A DNA stretch of 64,000 bases from CAYWWM01 sp965198025 (GCA_965198025.1 OZ240237.1:3100001-3164000); one strand, 5' to 3'; counted from the stretch's first letter, positions 25,023 to 34,237 are shown. The notes: generated by a model not told the origin, from the letters alone. A program made the numbers and translations.

Positions 25023-26162
25023 ATGAAGAGGACCCTCATTCGGCTGTGTCTGGCCTTCGCCCTGATACTGGCAGCACCGTGGCAGACTCCGGGAATCCTC
25101 GCGCAGTCGCCCCCGGCCGGCGATGCAGACCAGGAATTCAGCTTTGCAGTGGACGTCCAGGTCGTAACGCTGCCCGTGACCGTGACGGACAGCGAAGGCA
25201 GCTTCGTGACGGACCTCGACGTGAACGATTTCACGGTCCTGGACAACGGAGTGGAGCAGCGGATCGAGACATTCGACCTCAGTCTGGAACCGCTCTCGAT
25301 CGCGATCCTGGTCGAGACCAGCTCGCGTGTTGCCTCGCTGCTCCCCGAAGTGCGCAACACAGGCATCCTCTTCACACAGCTCATCATGGGAGCAACAGGT
25401 GAGGCCGCAGTGATCGCCTTTGATCACGAACTGGACCTTATGCAGGACTTTACCAGTGACCCGGAACTGGTCGAGGCGGCTTTCCACAACCTGCAACCAG
25501 GTGGCGATCCGGTGCGGCTGAGCGACGCCGTGGCACGTGCCATTTTTCTGTTGCAGCAACGCGAGGAAGACCGCCGGAAGGTGATCGTCGCAATCTCCGA
25601 GGCCCGGGATCAGGGCAGCAGCAACTCGCACGGAGCCGTTCTGCGAAGCGCCCAGCTAGCCGGCATCCCGGTGTACACGGTGGGACTGAACTCGGTGCGG
25701 GGCATGCTTGGACGTGCGGGAGAGGGAACCTCGTCGCCGTTTCCGCCAGGAGTTCAGGCACGGCCCATGCCCGCCAATCAACCGCCGATCCCCGATGCTC
25801 AGACCAACTGGGGCGCCGCCAACGTCAATGTGTTGGCTCTGATCGCCGAGCTGGTCAGCGGCGCCCGAAATTTTATTGCGGGAAATCCGCTGACAGTCTA
25901 TGCGGCGGGCACCGGCGGCGAAAACTTTCCCTCGGGCGGCAAAGAAGAAATGGAGAAAGCTCTGGGGCGGATCGGGCAGGAACTGCGCAACCAATACATC
26001 CTCTCCTATCGTCCCAACAACCTCGATGCGCCCGGCTTCCATGCCATCCGCATTGGCGTTTCACGACCGGATGTGGACGTCCGTACGCGATTTGGCTACG
26101 TCTATGCCAGGCCGCTCCAGCGCAACACGCCACCACCCACACTACAGCCGCCGCGGCAGTAG
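25023..26162 (+). CDS. Exported VWFA-related Acidobacterial domain protein
   Basis: This 379-residue protein begins at the ATG at 25023 with a signal peptide ending near residue 29 (ILAQ). The N-terminal VVTLPVTVTDSEGSFVTDLDVNDFTVLDNG motif region and the following von Willebrand A fold (ETSSRVASLL in the place of DxSxS, then AFDHELDLMQDF) are characteristic of the acidobacterial VWFA-related family. The C-terminal RIGQELRNQYILSYRP is also typical of the family. The MIDAS motif is not canonical (TSS instead of DxSxS), so metal binding is doubtful. The role is probably extracytoplasmic protein interaction. The gene is a good taxonomic marker for the window. It is 20 bp upstream of lpxB. Confidence 0.9.
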   Translation: MKRTLIRLCLAFALILAAPWQTPGILAQSPPAGDADQEFSFAVDVQVVTLPVTVTDSEGSFVTDLDVNDFTVLDNGVEQRIETFDLSLEPLSIAILVETSSRVASLLPEVRNTGILFTQLIMGATGEAAVIAFDHELDLMQDFTSDPELVEAAFHNLQPGGDPVRLSDAVARAIFLLQQREEDRRKVIVAISEARDQGSSNSHGAVLRSAQLAGIPVYTVGLNSVRGMLGRAGEGTSSPFPPGVQARPMPANQPPIPDAQTNWGAANVNVLALIAELVSGARNFIAGNPLTVYAAGTGGENFPSGGKEEMEKALGRIGQELRNQYILSYRPNNLDAPGFHAIRIGVSRPDVDVRTRFGYVYARPLQRNTPPPTLQPPRQ

Positions 26163-26181
26163 CATTGGCAGACGGAAATCC

Positions 26182-27447
26182 GTGGGCTCACCACATCGCA
26201 TCTTCATCTCGGCCGGTGAAGCCTCGGGCGACCTGTACGGGTCGCTGCTGATCGAGGCCTTGCGCGAGCAGCTCGGCGGCGCGGAATTCTTTGGCTGCGG
26301 CGGCGACCGCATGCGGGCAGCGGGCTGCCGAACCCTGGTGGATGCCCGAGAGCTGGCGATGGTGGGGATTGTGGAGGTTCTGCCGGGATTGCCGCGGGCC
26401 TGGCGGGCATTGCAACTACTCAAAAAGTCCGCCAAGAAGGACTGCCCGGAGCTTGCCATTCTGGTTGATTTTCCTGACTTTAACTTACGGCTGGCCAAGG
26501 AGCTCCAGCGGCTAGGAACGCCGGTCTTGTACTTCGTGGCCCCACAGGTCTGGGCTTGGAGGCGAGGACGTTTGAAAGCCCTGTGCCGGAACGTGGACCG
26601 GCTGCTCTGCATCTTCCCGTTTGAGGAGGAGTTTTTCAGAGCGGGAGGCGTTGCGGCGGAGTTCGTGGGTCATCCCCTGGCGACGCGGGTGGCGCCGACG
26701 CTTTCGGCAGAAGAATTCCGAGGGCGCTGTGGGCTGCCGGAGGCGACGCCGCTGGTTGCACTACTTCCGGGAAGCCGGCGGCGGGAAATCGAGCTGAATC
26801 TTCCTCCTTTGATCGAGACAGCAAGAATCCTGGCCGCCAGCAAGGAGTATTGCTTCGTTGTCCCGGCAGCCTCAACGGTCGGGGCCGAGTGGATTCGCGG
26901 ACAGGCCAGAGGGAGCAGCCTCGCTCTGCACGTTGTGGCGGACCGCACGTACGACGTTTTGGCGCACTCCCGGGCGGCTGTGGTGGCGAGCGGCACGGCC
27001 ACCATTGAAACGGCGCTGCTCGGCACGCCGATGGTCGTCGTCTATCGCGTGAGCCGGGCCACGTGGCTGCTCGGGAACCGTCTGGTTCAAACGCCTTTCT
27101 ACAGTATGGTCAACATCGTGGCGGGTCAGAGAATCGTCTCCGAATTCATCCAGGACGATTTCAAGCCCCAAGCGGTCGCGCGGGAGGTGCGGCTACTGCT
27201 GGAGTCGGAGCCGCTCCGGGAGCGGATGCGGCAGCAATTTCGGGACCTGGCCGAGAGGCTCCGCCCGTCCTCTCCATCGCCGGGTTCTCACTCCTTCGGC
27301 AGACCCGGAAGCAGCCCCGAAGGTAAGACTCCACGGGATGGCGAATTCACGGACCCCATACAACGCGCCGCCGGCATTGCTGAATCATTCTTAGTGGGGA
27401 CAGCCGGCTCGAACATCCGGCAAGGGACCCCCAAGTTCTCACGATAG
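26182..27447 (+). CDS. lpxB: Lipid-A-disaccharide synthase
   Basis: This is a 421-residue GT19 glycosyltransferase that joins UDP-2,3-diacylglucosamine and lipid X in lipid A synthesis at the inner membrane. The start is the GTG at 26182; no other start gives the normal HRIFISAGEASGDLYG N-terminus. FFGCGGDRM, DFPDFNLRLAKEL, YFVAPQVWAWRRGR, LLPGSRRREIELNLP and ASGTATIETALLGTPMVVVYR are all conserved LpxB segments. The C-terminal helix is interrupted by a low-complexity stretch of about 30 residues rich in Ser, Pro and Gly before RAAGIAESFL, which makes the protein longer than the usual 380. Its presence implies a lipid-A-containing outer membrane. Confidence 0.95.
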   Translation: MGSPHRIFISAGEASGDLYGSLLIEALREQLGGAEFFGCGGDRMRAAGCRTLVDARELAMVGIVEVLPGLPRAWRALQLLKKSAKKDCPELAILVDFPDFNLRLAKELQRLGTPVLYFVAPQVWAWRRGRLKALCRNVDRLLCIFPFEEEFFRAGGVAAEFVGHPLATRVAPTLSAEEFRGRCGLPEATPLVALLPGSRRREIELNLPPLIETARILAASKEYCFVVPAASTVGAEWIRGQARGSSLALHVVADRTYDVLAHSRAAVVASGTATIETALLGTPMVVVYRVSRATWLLGNRLVQTPFYSMVNIVAGQRIVSEFIQDDFKPQAVAREVRLLLESEPLRERMRQQFRDLAERLRPSSPSPGSHSFGRPGSSPEGKTPRDGEFTDPIQRAAGIAESFLVGTAGSNIRQGTPKFSR

Positions 27448-27477
27448 CGCCTCCCTGCCAAGACCCGAGATAGGGGC

Positions 27478-27505
27478 TTGCCGCAGAGCGGTTCCGTGGG
27501 ATAAT
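27478..27505 (+). promoter_or_regulatory. Predicted sigma70-type promoter of the M1-like gene
   Basis: TTGCCG (27478-27483) and GATAAT (27500-27505) are separated by 16 bp. They lie 58 bp upstream of the ATG at 27563. Confidence 0.5.
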
Positions 27506-27562
27506 TTAAGATCAAAGGCGGCGGCAAGGCGGTCCGGCTTTTTGACCAAGACGAGGCGACGC

Positions 27563-29623
27563 ATGGCATCCATGGCAAATTGGGGGGCGAAACCGAACGG
27601 GAAAGGGATTCGAGCGGCGGCGCTCGCCCTGCTGGCACTCTTGCTGGCGGCACCCGGCAAAGCACAGTACAGCGAGCAGGAAGATTCCCGACCGTTGTTG
27701 ACCGCAGATGACTTTACGATCGAGGTGCGCCGCGAGCCGGTCGCGGTCGAGCACTACGACATCGAAGCGGACCTCGACCTGACGTATCACGAGATCCGGT
27801 CCAAGGTGGAGATGCGGCTGCGAGCCCTGGAGACCGTAAGCGAAATCACATTCGAACTGAATGAGAACCTCTTCCCGACCAGCGTGTCGAGCGCGGACGG
27901 AAGCTTTCTTTCGGCGCAGCGTGACTCATCCGGCCTGGGCCTGCGGGTCAGCCTGGGGCGCTCCTTGCGAAGGGATGAAACCATCACCATTTCGATGGAG
28001 CTCGAAGGCCTGTTCGCAGACGCCGAATACAGCCCCGTGCCGGGAGTCGAACTCGCATACATCGGCGAGGAACGTTCGTACCTGCTGTATCCGGCACGCT
28101 GGTTTCCGGTGGTAGGATACGGAATCAACCGCTACACGGCGGAGATGCGATTTCTGGTTCCGGCAGGATATTCGGTAGTCTCCGGAGGGCGGGCCGAAGC
28201 GCCCGTCCTGGCCGGAGACAAGGTGCAGCATACGTTTGTCTTCAACCAGCCAACGTTTCCGGGAAGCGTAGCCGTTGTACCGCAGTCGCCCGACATCGTC
28301 CAGTCCGAGGGACTGAACATGAAGGTCTTCTTCTCCGACGACCGCAGGGGAATGATTCTTCCCTACGGGGAAGCGGCGGCGCAGATGGTCAGGTTCTTCA
28401 GCAGCAAGTTCGGTCCGCCGCCGGTGGCCAACCTTTCGATCGTCGAGATTGACGACCGTTCGCTGGGTGGGTACGCGGGACCCTCCGTGCTGTTTCTTTC
28501 CTCGCGCGCCATCGGAAGCCAGGTGAACACGCGCCTGCTGGCCCTGGAAGTCGCACAGCAATGGTGGCGCGTATTGGTGAGTCCAGCCTCGACAGCGGAT
28601 CTGTGGATGGACCACGGCCTGGCGACTTATTCCGAGGCGATGTTTCTGGAATATCTGGGAGGGGAACCGGCCCTCGAAGAGCGCATGCGGGAAATGAACA
28701 CCGAGGCCTTGATACATGACACGGTTCCCATTCGGGCGGCGGGCAGCCGATTTACCGAATTCACTGCGCCGTATAAGTCCCTGCTCTACGACAAGAGCGG
28801 CGCCGCCCTGCACATGCTCCGCTGGGTGATTGGAGACGACTCGTTCTTCTCCGCGCTCCGGGAACTGGCTAACCAGAACGCCTTCCAGACCGTGACGACC
28901 GAGGATTTCGAGAATCTCGCCACGGAAATCTCCGGACAGGATCTTGGGCCGTTCTTTATTCAGTGGATGGATTCGACCGGCGCCTCGAACTTTACCGCCG
29001 AGTACGTGGTCTACCGGATTCAAGACGGATTCCGGGTTTCCGGACGTGTCGAGCAGGATATGGACGTCTTCAGCATGCCGGTCGAGATCGAAGTACAGAC
29101 GGACAGCGAGCCGGTGCTGCGGCGCGTGCAGGTGACGGGCCGCGCCTCCGACTTCGCCGTTGAAACGCTCGGTCGGCCACGGCGTGTGATTGTGGATCCG
29201 AATAACCGGGTTTTGAAGTATAACGACGACATCCGTTTGCGCGTGGCCGTGGCCCGTGGCGAGCAGGCCGTCGCGGCGCGGGATTATTCGCTCGCTCTCG
29301 AGGAATACCAAAGGGCCCTTGACATCAACCGCACCAGCTCCCTGGCACACTACCGGGTTGCGGAGGTATTCTTCATCCTGCGCAACTACCAATCCGCTGC
29401 CAATTCCTTCCGGGAGGCCCTGAACGGCGACCTCGAACCGACCTGGACCGAGGTCTGGAGCCACATCAGCCTGGGAAAGATCTTCGACGTGACCGGCCAG
29501 CGCGACCGCGCCATCAACGAGTACCAACAGGCGCTGCGTACCCGCGATGAGTCCCAGGGCGCCCTGGAACTAGCCAACCAATATCTCGAAACCCCGTACG
29601 AACGCACCCAGGAAGGCGGCTAG
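27563..29623 (+). CDS. Exported M1-aminopeptidase-like protein with lost zinc site and C-terminal TPR domain
   Basis: This 686-residue protein starts at the ATG at 27563 (GAGG upstream) with a signal sequence ending GKAQ. Residues about 50-250 match the N-terminal beta domain of M1 peptidases, including YLLYPARWFP. The catalytic domain is recognisable but inactive: the HExxH position reads LEVAQ (328-332), with both His absent, and the following NEG position reads DHG (350-352). About residues 555-680 form three TPR-like helix pairs (YSLALEEYQRALDIN, YQSAANSFREALNGD, RAINEYQQAL). It is likely a non-catalytic scaffold or peptide-binding protein in the periplasm. It follows lpxB but has its own promoter. 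Confidence 0.85.
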   Translation: MASMANWGAKPNGKGIRAAALALLALLLAAPGKAQYSEQEDSRPLLTADDFTIEVRREPVAVEHYDIEADLDLTYHEIRSKVEMRLRALETVSEITFELNENLFPTSVSSADGSFLSAQRDSSGLGLRVSLGRSLRRDETITISMELEGLFADAEYSPVPGVELAYIGEERSYLLYPARWFPVVGYGINRYTAEMRFLVPAGYSVVSGGRAEAPVLAGDKVQHTFVFNQPTFPGSVAVVPQSPDIVQSEGLNMKVFFSDDRRGMILPYGEAAAQMVRFFSSKFGPPPVANLSIVEIDDRSLGGYAGPSVLFLSSRAIGSQVNTRLLALEVAQQWWRVLVSPASTADLWMDHGLATYSEAMFLEYLGGEPALEERMREMNTEALIHDTVPIRAAGSRFTEFTAPYKSLLYDKSGAALHMLRWVIGDDSFFSALRELANQNAFQTVTTEDFENLATEISGQDLGPFFIQWMDSTGASNFTAEYVVYRIQDGFRVSGRVEQDMDVFSMPVEIEVQTDSEPVLRRVQVTGRASDFAVETLGRPRRVIVDPNNRVLKYNDDIRLRVAVARGEQAVAARDYSLALEEYQRALDINRTSSLAHYRVAEVFFILRNYQSAANSFREALNGDLEPTWTEVWSHISLGKIFDVTGQRDRAINEYQQALRTRDESQGALELANQYLETPYERTQEGG

Positions 29624-29874
29624 GGCCGTTCTCACTCGTGCAGCGCGTCCTTCTTCCCGGTAGGCCTCTATCTGCTCGGCACGCCGGGTATTTGCCGTTG
29701 GATCGGGGTGCTCGATTTCCTGTGCTTGGCCTCCGGTGTGCTGATGGCGCGGGGAGCCGAGCAAGAAGCCACCGGAAATAGGAATTTTCGCCGCACTGTT
29801 TCCTCTCAAACCACCAAGACGGTAGAATAGTTCCGCATCATCCGTTCTCAACTCAGATCGCGGGAGGTTTCGAA

Positions 29875-30579
29875 ATGACGTCTTTGCTTCTGAGAATCGT
29901 CACCCTCGCTGTCGCGGGCGTCTGGCTTAGCTCGGTTGCGATTCACGCTGCCGCGCAGACGCAACCCGACCAGCCGATTCCGTCACCGGAGGAGTACGCG
30001 GCGTCGCTGCCCTCGGACGTCCACCCGGAAACCGGCAACCGCTTTCCGAAAGTCAAACGCGAAGATCTGGACGATCTCGGGAAAGGGCTGTTTGACGCCA
30101 TGCCCCCGAACTTTCGGGGCGGTCCGTCGAGCATCCGCCTTTACAGTCCTCAGGTGGCCCGGGCGCTGCGCACGCAGAACGATTATCTACGCATCGAATC
30201 CGGGATGGACCCGCAGATCAAGGAACTGGCGATCCTGATCACCGTGCGCGAACTCGACTCGCAGTACGTCTGGACCTCACACGAACCCCAGGCACGGAGC
30301 GCGGGGGTCTCCCAAGAGGCGATTGACGCCATCAAGTACCGTCGGCCGCTTACAGGGCTAACTGAAAAGGAATCGATCATCATCCAGCTCGGCCGGGAGG
30401 CTGTCGGGGACCATAAGGTTCGCTCGGAGACGTTTGACCGCGCGCTGGAGCTGCTCGGCCGCCAGGGACTCGTGAACGTCGTTGCGCTGATGGGCAATTA
30501 CGCGGCGAACGCCATCCTGCTGAACACGTTTGACCAGCAGATGAATCCCGGCGTGACGCCGCGGCTGCCGATCCCGTGA
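29875..30579 (+). CDS. Exported carboxymuconolactone decarboxylase-like protein, paralogue 1 of 4
   Basis: This is a 234-residue protein with a signal peptide ending AAAQ and GGGAGG before the ATG. The helical domain contains LDSQYVWTSHEPQARSAGVS and IIIQLGREAVGDHKV, matching the CMD/AhpD-like fold. AhpD's redox CxxC is absent; this group uses Glu and His (here SHEP). It ends TPRLPIP, shared with the paralogues. Family members decarboxylate gamma-carboxymuconolactone or serve as peroxidase partners in the cytoplasm, so export is unusual. It is first in a row of four paralogues with similar ribosome sites. Confidence 0.87.
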   Translation: MTSLLLRIVTLAVAGVWLSSVAIHAAAQTQPDQPIPSPEEYAASLPSDVHPETGNRFPKVKREDLDDLGKGLFDAMPPNFRGGPSSIRLYSPQVARALRTQNDYLRIESGMDPQIKELAILITVRELDSQYVWTSHEPQARSAGVSQEAIDAIKYRRPLTGLTEKESIIIQLGREAVGDHKVRSETFDRALELLGRQGLVNVVALMGNYAANAILLNTFDQQMNPGVTPRLPIP

Positions 30580-30636
30580 ACGATGCGGGCCGATCCCGCG
30601 GAATACATCTCCATGTATCCTATCCAGGAGGTCTCG

Positions 30637-31341
30637 GTGCGATCCATTCTATTGTTGCTCTCTCTAACCTTGATGCCGGGAGTCCGTATCATGACCGCTC
30701 AATCCGAAAGTTCTGCGCCCCAGCCAGCATCCTCGCAAACCGTACGGCCGCTTCCGGACGATGTCCATCCCGAGTCGCTATCGCGCGTTCCGCTGGTCCA
30801 GCGTGAAGAGATGGACGAAGACGGGAAGCGGGTCTATGACATGCTGATGGGCCCGCAGACCCGGACGCTCGCCGGGTTGCAGGGACCGTACGGGATATGG
30901 CTCCACAGCCCTCTGCTGGCCGAGAAATTGCTGGCCGCGAGCCAGCATCTCCGCTATCAGACCGATCTCGACCGCCGCCTGATCGAACTGGCTACTCTGG
31001 TGGTTGCGCGGGAGTTGGACAATCAGTTCGAATGGACCGCGCATGAGCCCGCCGCGCTCCGCGACGGCTTGGAGCCGCACATCATTGACATCGTCAAGTA
31101 CCGCCGGGAACCTATGGGGCTGGGAGAAAAGGAAACCGTCATTATCCGCATGGGGCGGGAACTGTTCCGGCAGAAAAAGGTGAGTTCGGGAACCTACGCC
31201 GAGGCCGTGCGGCTGTTTGGGGTCCAGGGGGTCGTTAATCTCTCCGCCCTGATGGCGCACTACACCATGATTGGGATGATGCTGAACACGTTCGATCAGC
31301 AGTTGCACGCAGGCTGGGAGCCTCTGCTGCCGATTCCGTAG
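30637..31341 (+). CDS. Exported carboxymuconolactone decarboxylase-like protein, paralogue 2 of 4
   Basis: This is a 234-residue protein. I take the GTG at 30637 as start because CAGGAGG lies 5 nt upstream and the following CGATCC mirrors the ATGCGAT starts of paralogues 3 and 4. The upstream in-frame ATG at 30583 would put charged residues before the signal helix. The core reads LDNQFEWTAHEPAALRDGLE and VIIRMGRELFRQKKV, and the end is EPLLPIP. The residue pattern HEPAA is shared by all four copies. The gene lies 57 bp after paralogue 1, so it is co-transcribed with it. Substrate unknown. Confidence 0.86.
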   Translation: MRSILLLLSLTLMPGVRIMTAQSESSAPQPASSQTVRPLPDDVHPESLSRVPLVQREEMDEDGKRVYDMLMGPQTRTLAGLQGPYGIWLHSPLLAEKLLAASQHLRYQTDLDRRLIELATLVVARELDNQFEWTAHEPAALRDGLEPHIIDIVKYRREPMGLGEKETVIIRMGRELFRQKKVSSGTYAEAVRLFGVQGVVNLSALMAHYTMIGMMLNTFDQQLHAGWEPLLPIP

Positions 31342-31393
31342 AAGTGCCAGCAGTTATGTTGTGAGCTTGGATTCCATCCTGGGGAGGTCCGTC

Positions 31394-32059
31394 ATGCGAT
31401 ACACGGTGCTGCTTGCCATGCTGATTGTAATGGGGGCGCATTTCTCTGCCGCTCCGGGTGCGGGCGCAGCGCCACTCCAGGCCGCTGCACAGGCACTGCC
31501 GCCCGACGTAAACGCAGAGTCTCGGAACCGCTTGCCGCAAGTGCGCCGGGAAGATCTCGATGCCGACGGCCAGAGGATCTTCGATGCGATCGGCGCGACC
31601 GGACCGACGGGAATCCGCATGCACAACCCCGTGTTCGCCAGTCATATGAACCAGGCGAACAACTATCTGCGAACCCAGTCGGGGCTCGATCCGCGGCTCG
31701 CGGAGATGGTGATTCTGGTCGGCGCGCGCGCAGTGGACGGGCAGTATATCTGGACCGCGCACGAACCGGCAGCCCGCCGTGCCGGGCTGGAAGAAACCAT
31801 CATAGACGCGATCAAACACCACAGGCCGCTGACCGGAATGGGAGAAAAGGAAGTGGCATTGATCCAACTCGGCCGCGAGGCGCTTGGCCGGCACAAGGTC
31901 AGCCCGGAAACCTACGCCCAAGCCGCAAGATTCTTCAATCCGCACGACCTCGTGAGTTACGTCTCCCTGATGCTTCACTACGCGCTGAGCGGGACGCTGC
32001 TCAATACGTTCGATCAGCAGGTGCGCCCCAACCAGACACCGCTGCTGCCGATTCCATAA
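31394..32059 (+). CDS. Exported carboxymuconolactone decarboxylase-like protein, paralogue 3 of 4
   Basis: This 221-residue protein starts at the ATG at 31394 with GGGGAGG upstream; an in-frame ATG at 31361 has none. The signal peptide ends near residue 28 in an Ala/Gly-rich stretch. The core shows VDGQYIWTAHEPAARRAGLE and ALIQLGREALGRHKV; the end is TPLLPIP. It is the shortest of the four and the most Ala-rich at its N-terminus. All four genes keep the RREDL-type sequence before the helical domain (here VRREDLDADGQ), probably structural. Confidence 0.86.
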   Translation: MRYTVLLAMLIVMGAHFSAAPGAGAAPLQAAAQALPPDVNAESRNRLPQVRREDLDADGQRIFDAIGATGPTGIRMHNPVFASHMNQANNYLRTQSGLDPRLAEMVILVGARAVDGQYIWTAHEPAARRAGLEETIIDAIKHHRPLTGMGEKEVALIQLGREALGRHKVSPETYAQAARFFNPHDLVSYVSLMLHYALSGTLLNTFDQQVRPNQTPLLPIP

Positions 32060-32117
32060 ATGATGGCAGTTGTTCGGCACTGTGTAATTTGGAATTCCCT
32101 TGTTCAGGAGGTTTCTC

Positions 32118-32807
32118 ATGCGATGGTTTGTGTTGCTCGCCGTTTTGACGAGCGGAATGAACGCTCATCTCGCGGCTGCGCCGCAACAGAGCGGCGCGTC
32201 GTCCTCCGCGTCTGCCGAGATACTCCCTCCCGATATAGATCCGGAGTCGCGGAACCGGCTGCCGAGGGTCCGGCGCGAAGACCTGGATGACCGGGGAAAG
32301 GAGCTTTTCGACGCGATTGTGGCCGACGGCCGGCGGTTGGGCCTCGCCGGACCCAGCGGAATTCGCATGCACAGCCCTCGCGTCAGCGAGTACATGAGCA
32401 TGGGAAACCTGTATCTGCGGTTCGAAGCCGGCATCGAGCCGCGCTTGATGGAGCTAGCCATCCTGACCGTCGCGCGGGAAATGGACAGCCAGTTCGAGTG
32501 GAGCGCCCATGAACCGGCCGGCCTTCGGGTAGGGCTGGAACAGAGCATCATTGACGTCGTCAAGCACCGCCGTCCGCTTGCCGGACTCGGCGAGCAAGAA
32601 GCCGCCATTATCCAGTTGGGCCGCGAAGCCTTCGGCCGCCACAGAGTAGAGCGGGAAACCTTCGCCCGTGCGCTGCGCCTCTTCGGACGGCAGGGACTCG
32701 TCAATATCGTTTCCCTGATGGGCCACTATTCAGCCACCGCCGTCCTGCTGACGACCTTCGACCAACAGCTCCGCCCTGGACAGGCGCCGATGCTGCCGGT
32801 GCCGTAA
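32118..32807 (+). CDS. Exported carboxymuconolactone decarboxylase-like protein, paralogue 4 of 4
   Basis: This 229-residue protein starts at the ATG at 32118, 6 nt after CAGGAGG. The signal peptide covers about residues 1-20. The core reads MDSQFEWSAHEPAGLRVGLE and AIIQLGREAFGRHRV, and it ends APMLPVP. It closes the array; the next gene-like sequence is a HicA relic on the same strand. The spacing inside the array is 52-58 bp, so a single transcript is likely. Divergence among the copies is substantial, so this is an old duplication kept by selection and not a recent amplification. Confidence 0.86.
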   Translation: MRWFVLLAVLTSGMNAHLAAAPQQSGASSSASAEILPPDIDPESRNRLPRVRREDLDDRGKELFDAIVADGRRLGLAGPSGIRMHSPRVSEYMSMGNLYLRFEAGIEPRLMELAILTVAREMDSQFEWSAHEPAGLRVGLEQSIIDVVKHRRPLAGLGEQEAAIIQLGREAFGRHRVERETFARALRLFGRQGLVNIVSLMGHYSATAVLLTTFDQQLRPGQAPMLPVP

Positions 32808-32834
32808 GATGTCTGGTAGGATGATTGTTCCCGC

Positions 32835-32969
32835 ATGAAGTATAGGGAACTGACGCGCAAGCTACGGGCACTCGGTTGTGAGTTCAAACGCCCTAGTCGA
32901 GGAAGCCACGAAATCTGGCATAATCCGCGAGTCAATCAGTCTAATTCTGTTTTTCGGTTCTTTCGGTAG
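32835..32969 (+). pseudogene. Truncated HicA-like toxin gene
   Basis: This is a 44-codon ORF (MKYRELTRKLRALGCEF...) matching the N-terminal half of HicA/YcfA-type mRNA interferases, including the conserved GSHEIW with the catalytic His. A complete HicA has about 60-80 residues and ends in a second strand and helix; here the frame ends at a TAG (32967) inside a 9-bp tandem repeat block. There is no hicB partner. It is therefore a relic. Confidence 0.6.
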
Positions 32970-32995
32970 ATGCGGTTCTTTCGGTTCCTTCGGAA
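32951..32995. repeat. 9-bp tandem repeat block (minus-strand unit AACCGANNN)
   Basis: Read on the minus strand, consecutive nonamers are TTCCGAAGG, AACCGAAAG, AACCGCATC, TACCGAAAG and AACCGAAAA. The block begins within the hicA relic and supplies its last codons. A similar block on the other strand lies at 52058-52093. Confidence 0.65.
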
Positions 32996-33115
32996 TACCA
33001 AATTCACCCAAAAAAAGGGCAGTTCTGTTGCACTTCCAAGACTTCTGCTTGCCGCTGAGTATACACCAATCGGTTTGGTTGCGGGATGGGTCTACTTTCC
33101 CCTGTACGGAGGCAG

Positions 33116-34237
33116 CTACTTCTCCATCCGCAGCACTCGGAATGCCTCGCCCATGGCTTGCGGCACCAGTAGTGTCTTGAGCAACTGCGCCCGGCGCTGG
33201 CGCTCAGCCTCGGAGGGGCAATCGGCGAAGACGTCGGCGAATTCGTCCTGCTCGCCGATTGACAGCAGGAACCGTGCCTGCGATTCGAGGCTGACAAGCC
33301 TCAACTCCGCCGATGTGCCGGCTTCCACCAATTCGGTGAAGTTGACATGCGCGGTCAAGTCCTGCTCACCCGGGCGTCCCAGCAAGTCCTCTTCCACCTG
33401 ATGGCCGCGATACGCCAGCGCGCTTCCTTCCGGGAACCGCCCGCCGCGCCACTGAACAAGCGTATAGCCGTAATCCACGATCAGAATCTCGCCCCGCATC
33501 AAGCGCGCTCCGATCTCTTGCATCCGTTCGGCGGCCTGAGGCCTGACCTCTGCGATCCATCCGTCAGGCCGGCCGTCCCTCGCGAGCGTCGGGTCGAAGC
33601 ACAGCTCGGCCTGCCGGGACAGTTCCGGTTTGCCGGGGTCCTGTTCGAACCAAACCAATCTGTCGCGCTGGAGGCCCACCAGCCTCTCCCGCCAGCGCCT
33701 CCGGCGCCAAACCAGAATGTGGATGGGCAGCGCGTCGAAGAATTCATTCGCAAAGACGCAGCCGCAAATCCCAGCTGGCTCATCACCTTCGCCACCGGAA
33801 AACCGGCCGGCGATCCGCACCTGGCCAGCGAACTCCCGCAACGCTTCCTTCGTCCGGTCCCGCAAACGCGCGCTCTGCTCCACACCCTTGTAGCGCAGAG
33901 CGGCAGAGAACTCCGCATACCGTTGCCTCACCCAGGCCAGCAACTCCACGGCGAGCGAGCCGTCGCCGGGTCCGAGCTCCACGAGGTCAAAGCGCCCGGG
34001 CCTGCCGAGCCGCCGCCAGAGCGCTTCGAAATGCTGAGCCAGAATCCGCGCCAGCACAGGCGCCAGATGGGCGCTCGTATAGAAATCTCCCGACTTGCCG
34101 AGCTTCGTCCTCTCCGAGTTGTAGTATCCGAACTCCGGATGGCAGAGACACGTTTCCATGAAGCGCGCAAACGACAGCGGGCCGCGCGCGCGAATTTCCT
34201 GCTTCAGCAGCGGCAACAGCGGGGATTCGGATGGCAT
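33116..34237 (-). CDS. SAM-dependent methyltransferase, MidA/NDUFAF7 family
   Basis: This 373-residue protein of the DUF185/MidA type contains GDFYTSAHLAPVLARIL and the SAM motif LVELGPGDGSLAVELL. The NEFFDALPIHIL segment and the SALAYRGHQVEED segment near the end are conserved in the family, whose mitochondrial member methylates an arginine of a complex I subunit. A role in modifying respiratory complex I or another protein is plausible. It is last in a compact minus-strand group after an 88-aa ORF (15-bp gap), the macro-domain gene and the B-family polymerase, but may be unrelated to them functionally. Confidence 0.9.
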   Translation of the reverse strand: MPSESPLLPLLKQEIRARGPLSFARFMETCLCHPEFGYYNSERTKLGKSGDFYTSAHLAPVLARILAQHFEALWRRLGRPGRFDLVELGPGDGSLAVELLAWVRQRYAEFSAALRYKGVEQSARLRDRTKEALREFAGQVRIAGRFSGGEGDEPAGICGCVFANEFFDALPIHILVWRRRRWRERLVGLQRDRLVWFEQDPGKPELSRQAELCFDPTLARDGRPDGWIAEVRPQAAERMQEIGARLMRGEILIVDYGYTLVQWRGGRFPEGSALAYRGHQVEEDLLGRPGEQDLTAHVNFTELVEAGTSAELRLVSLESQARFLLSIGEQDEFADVFADCPSEAERQRRAQLLKTLLVPQAMGEAFRVLRMEK

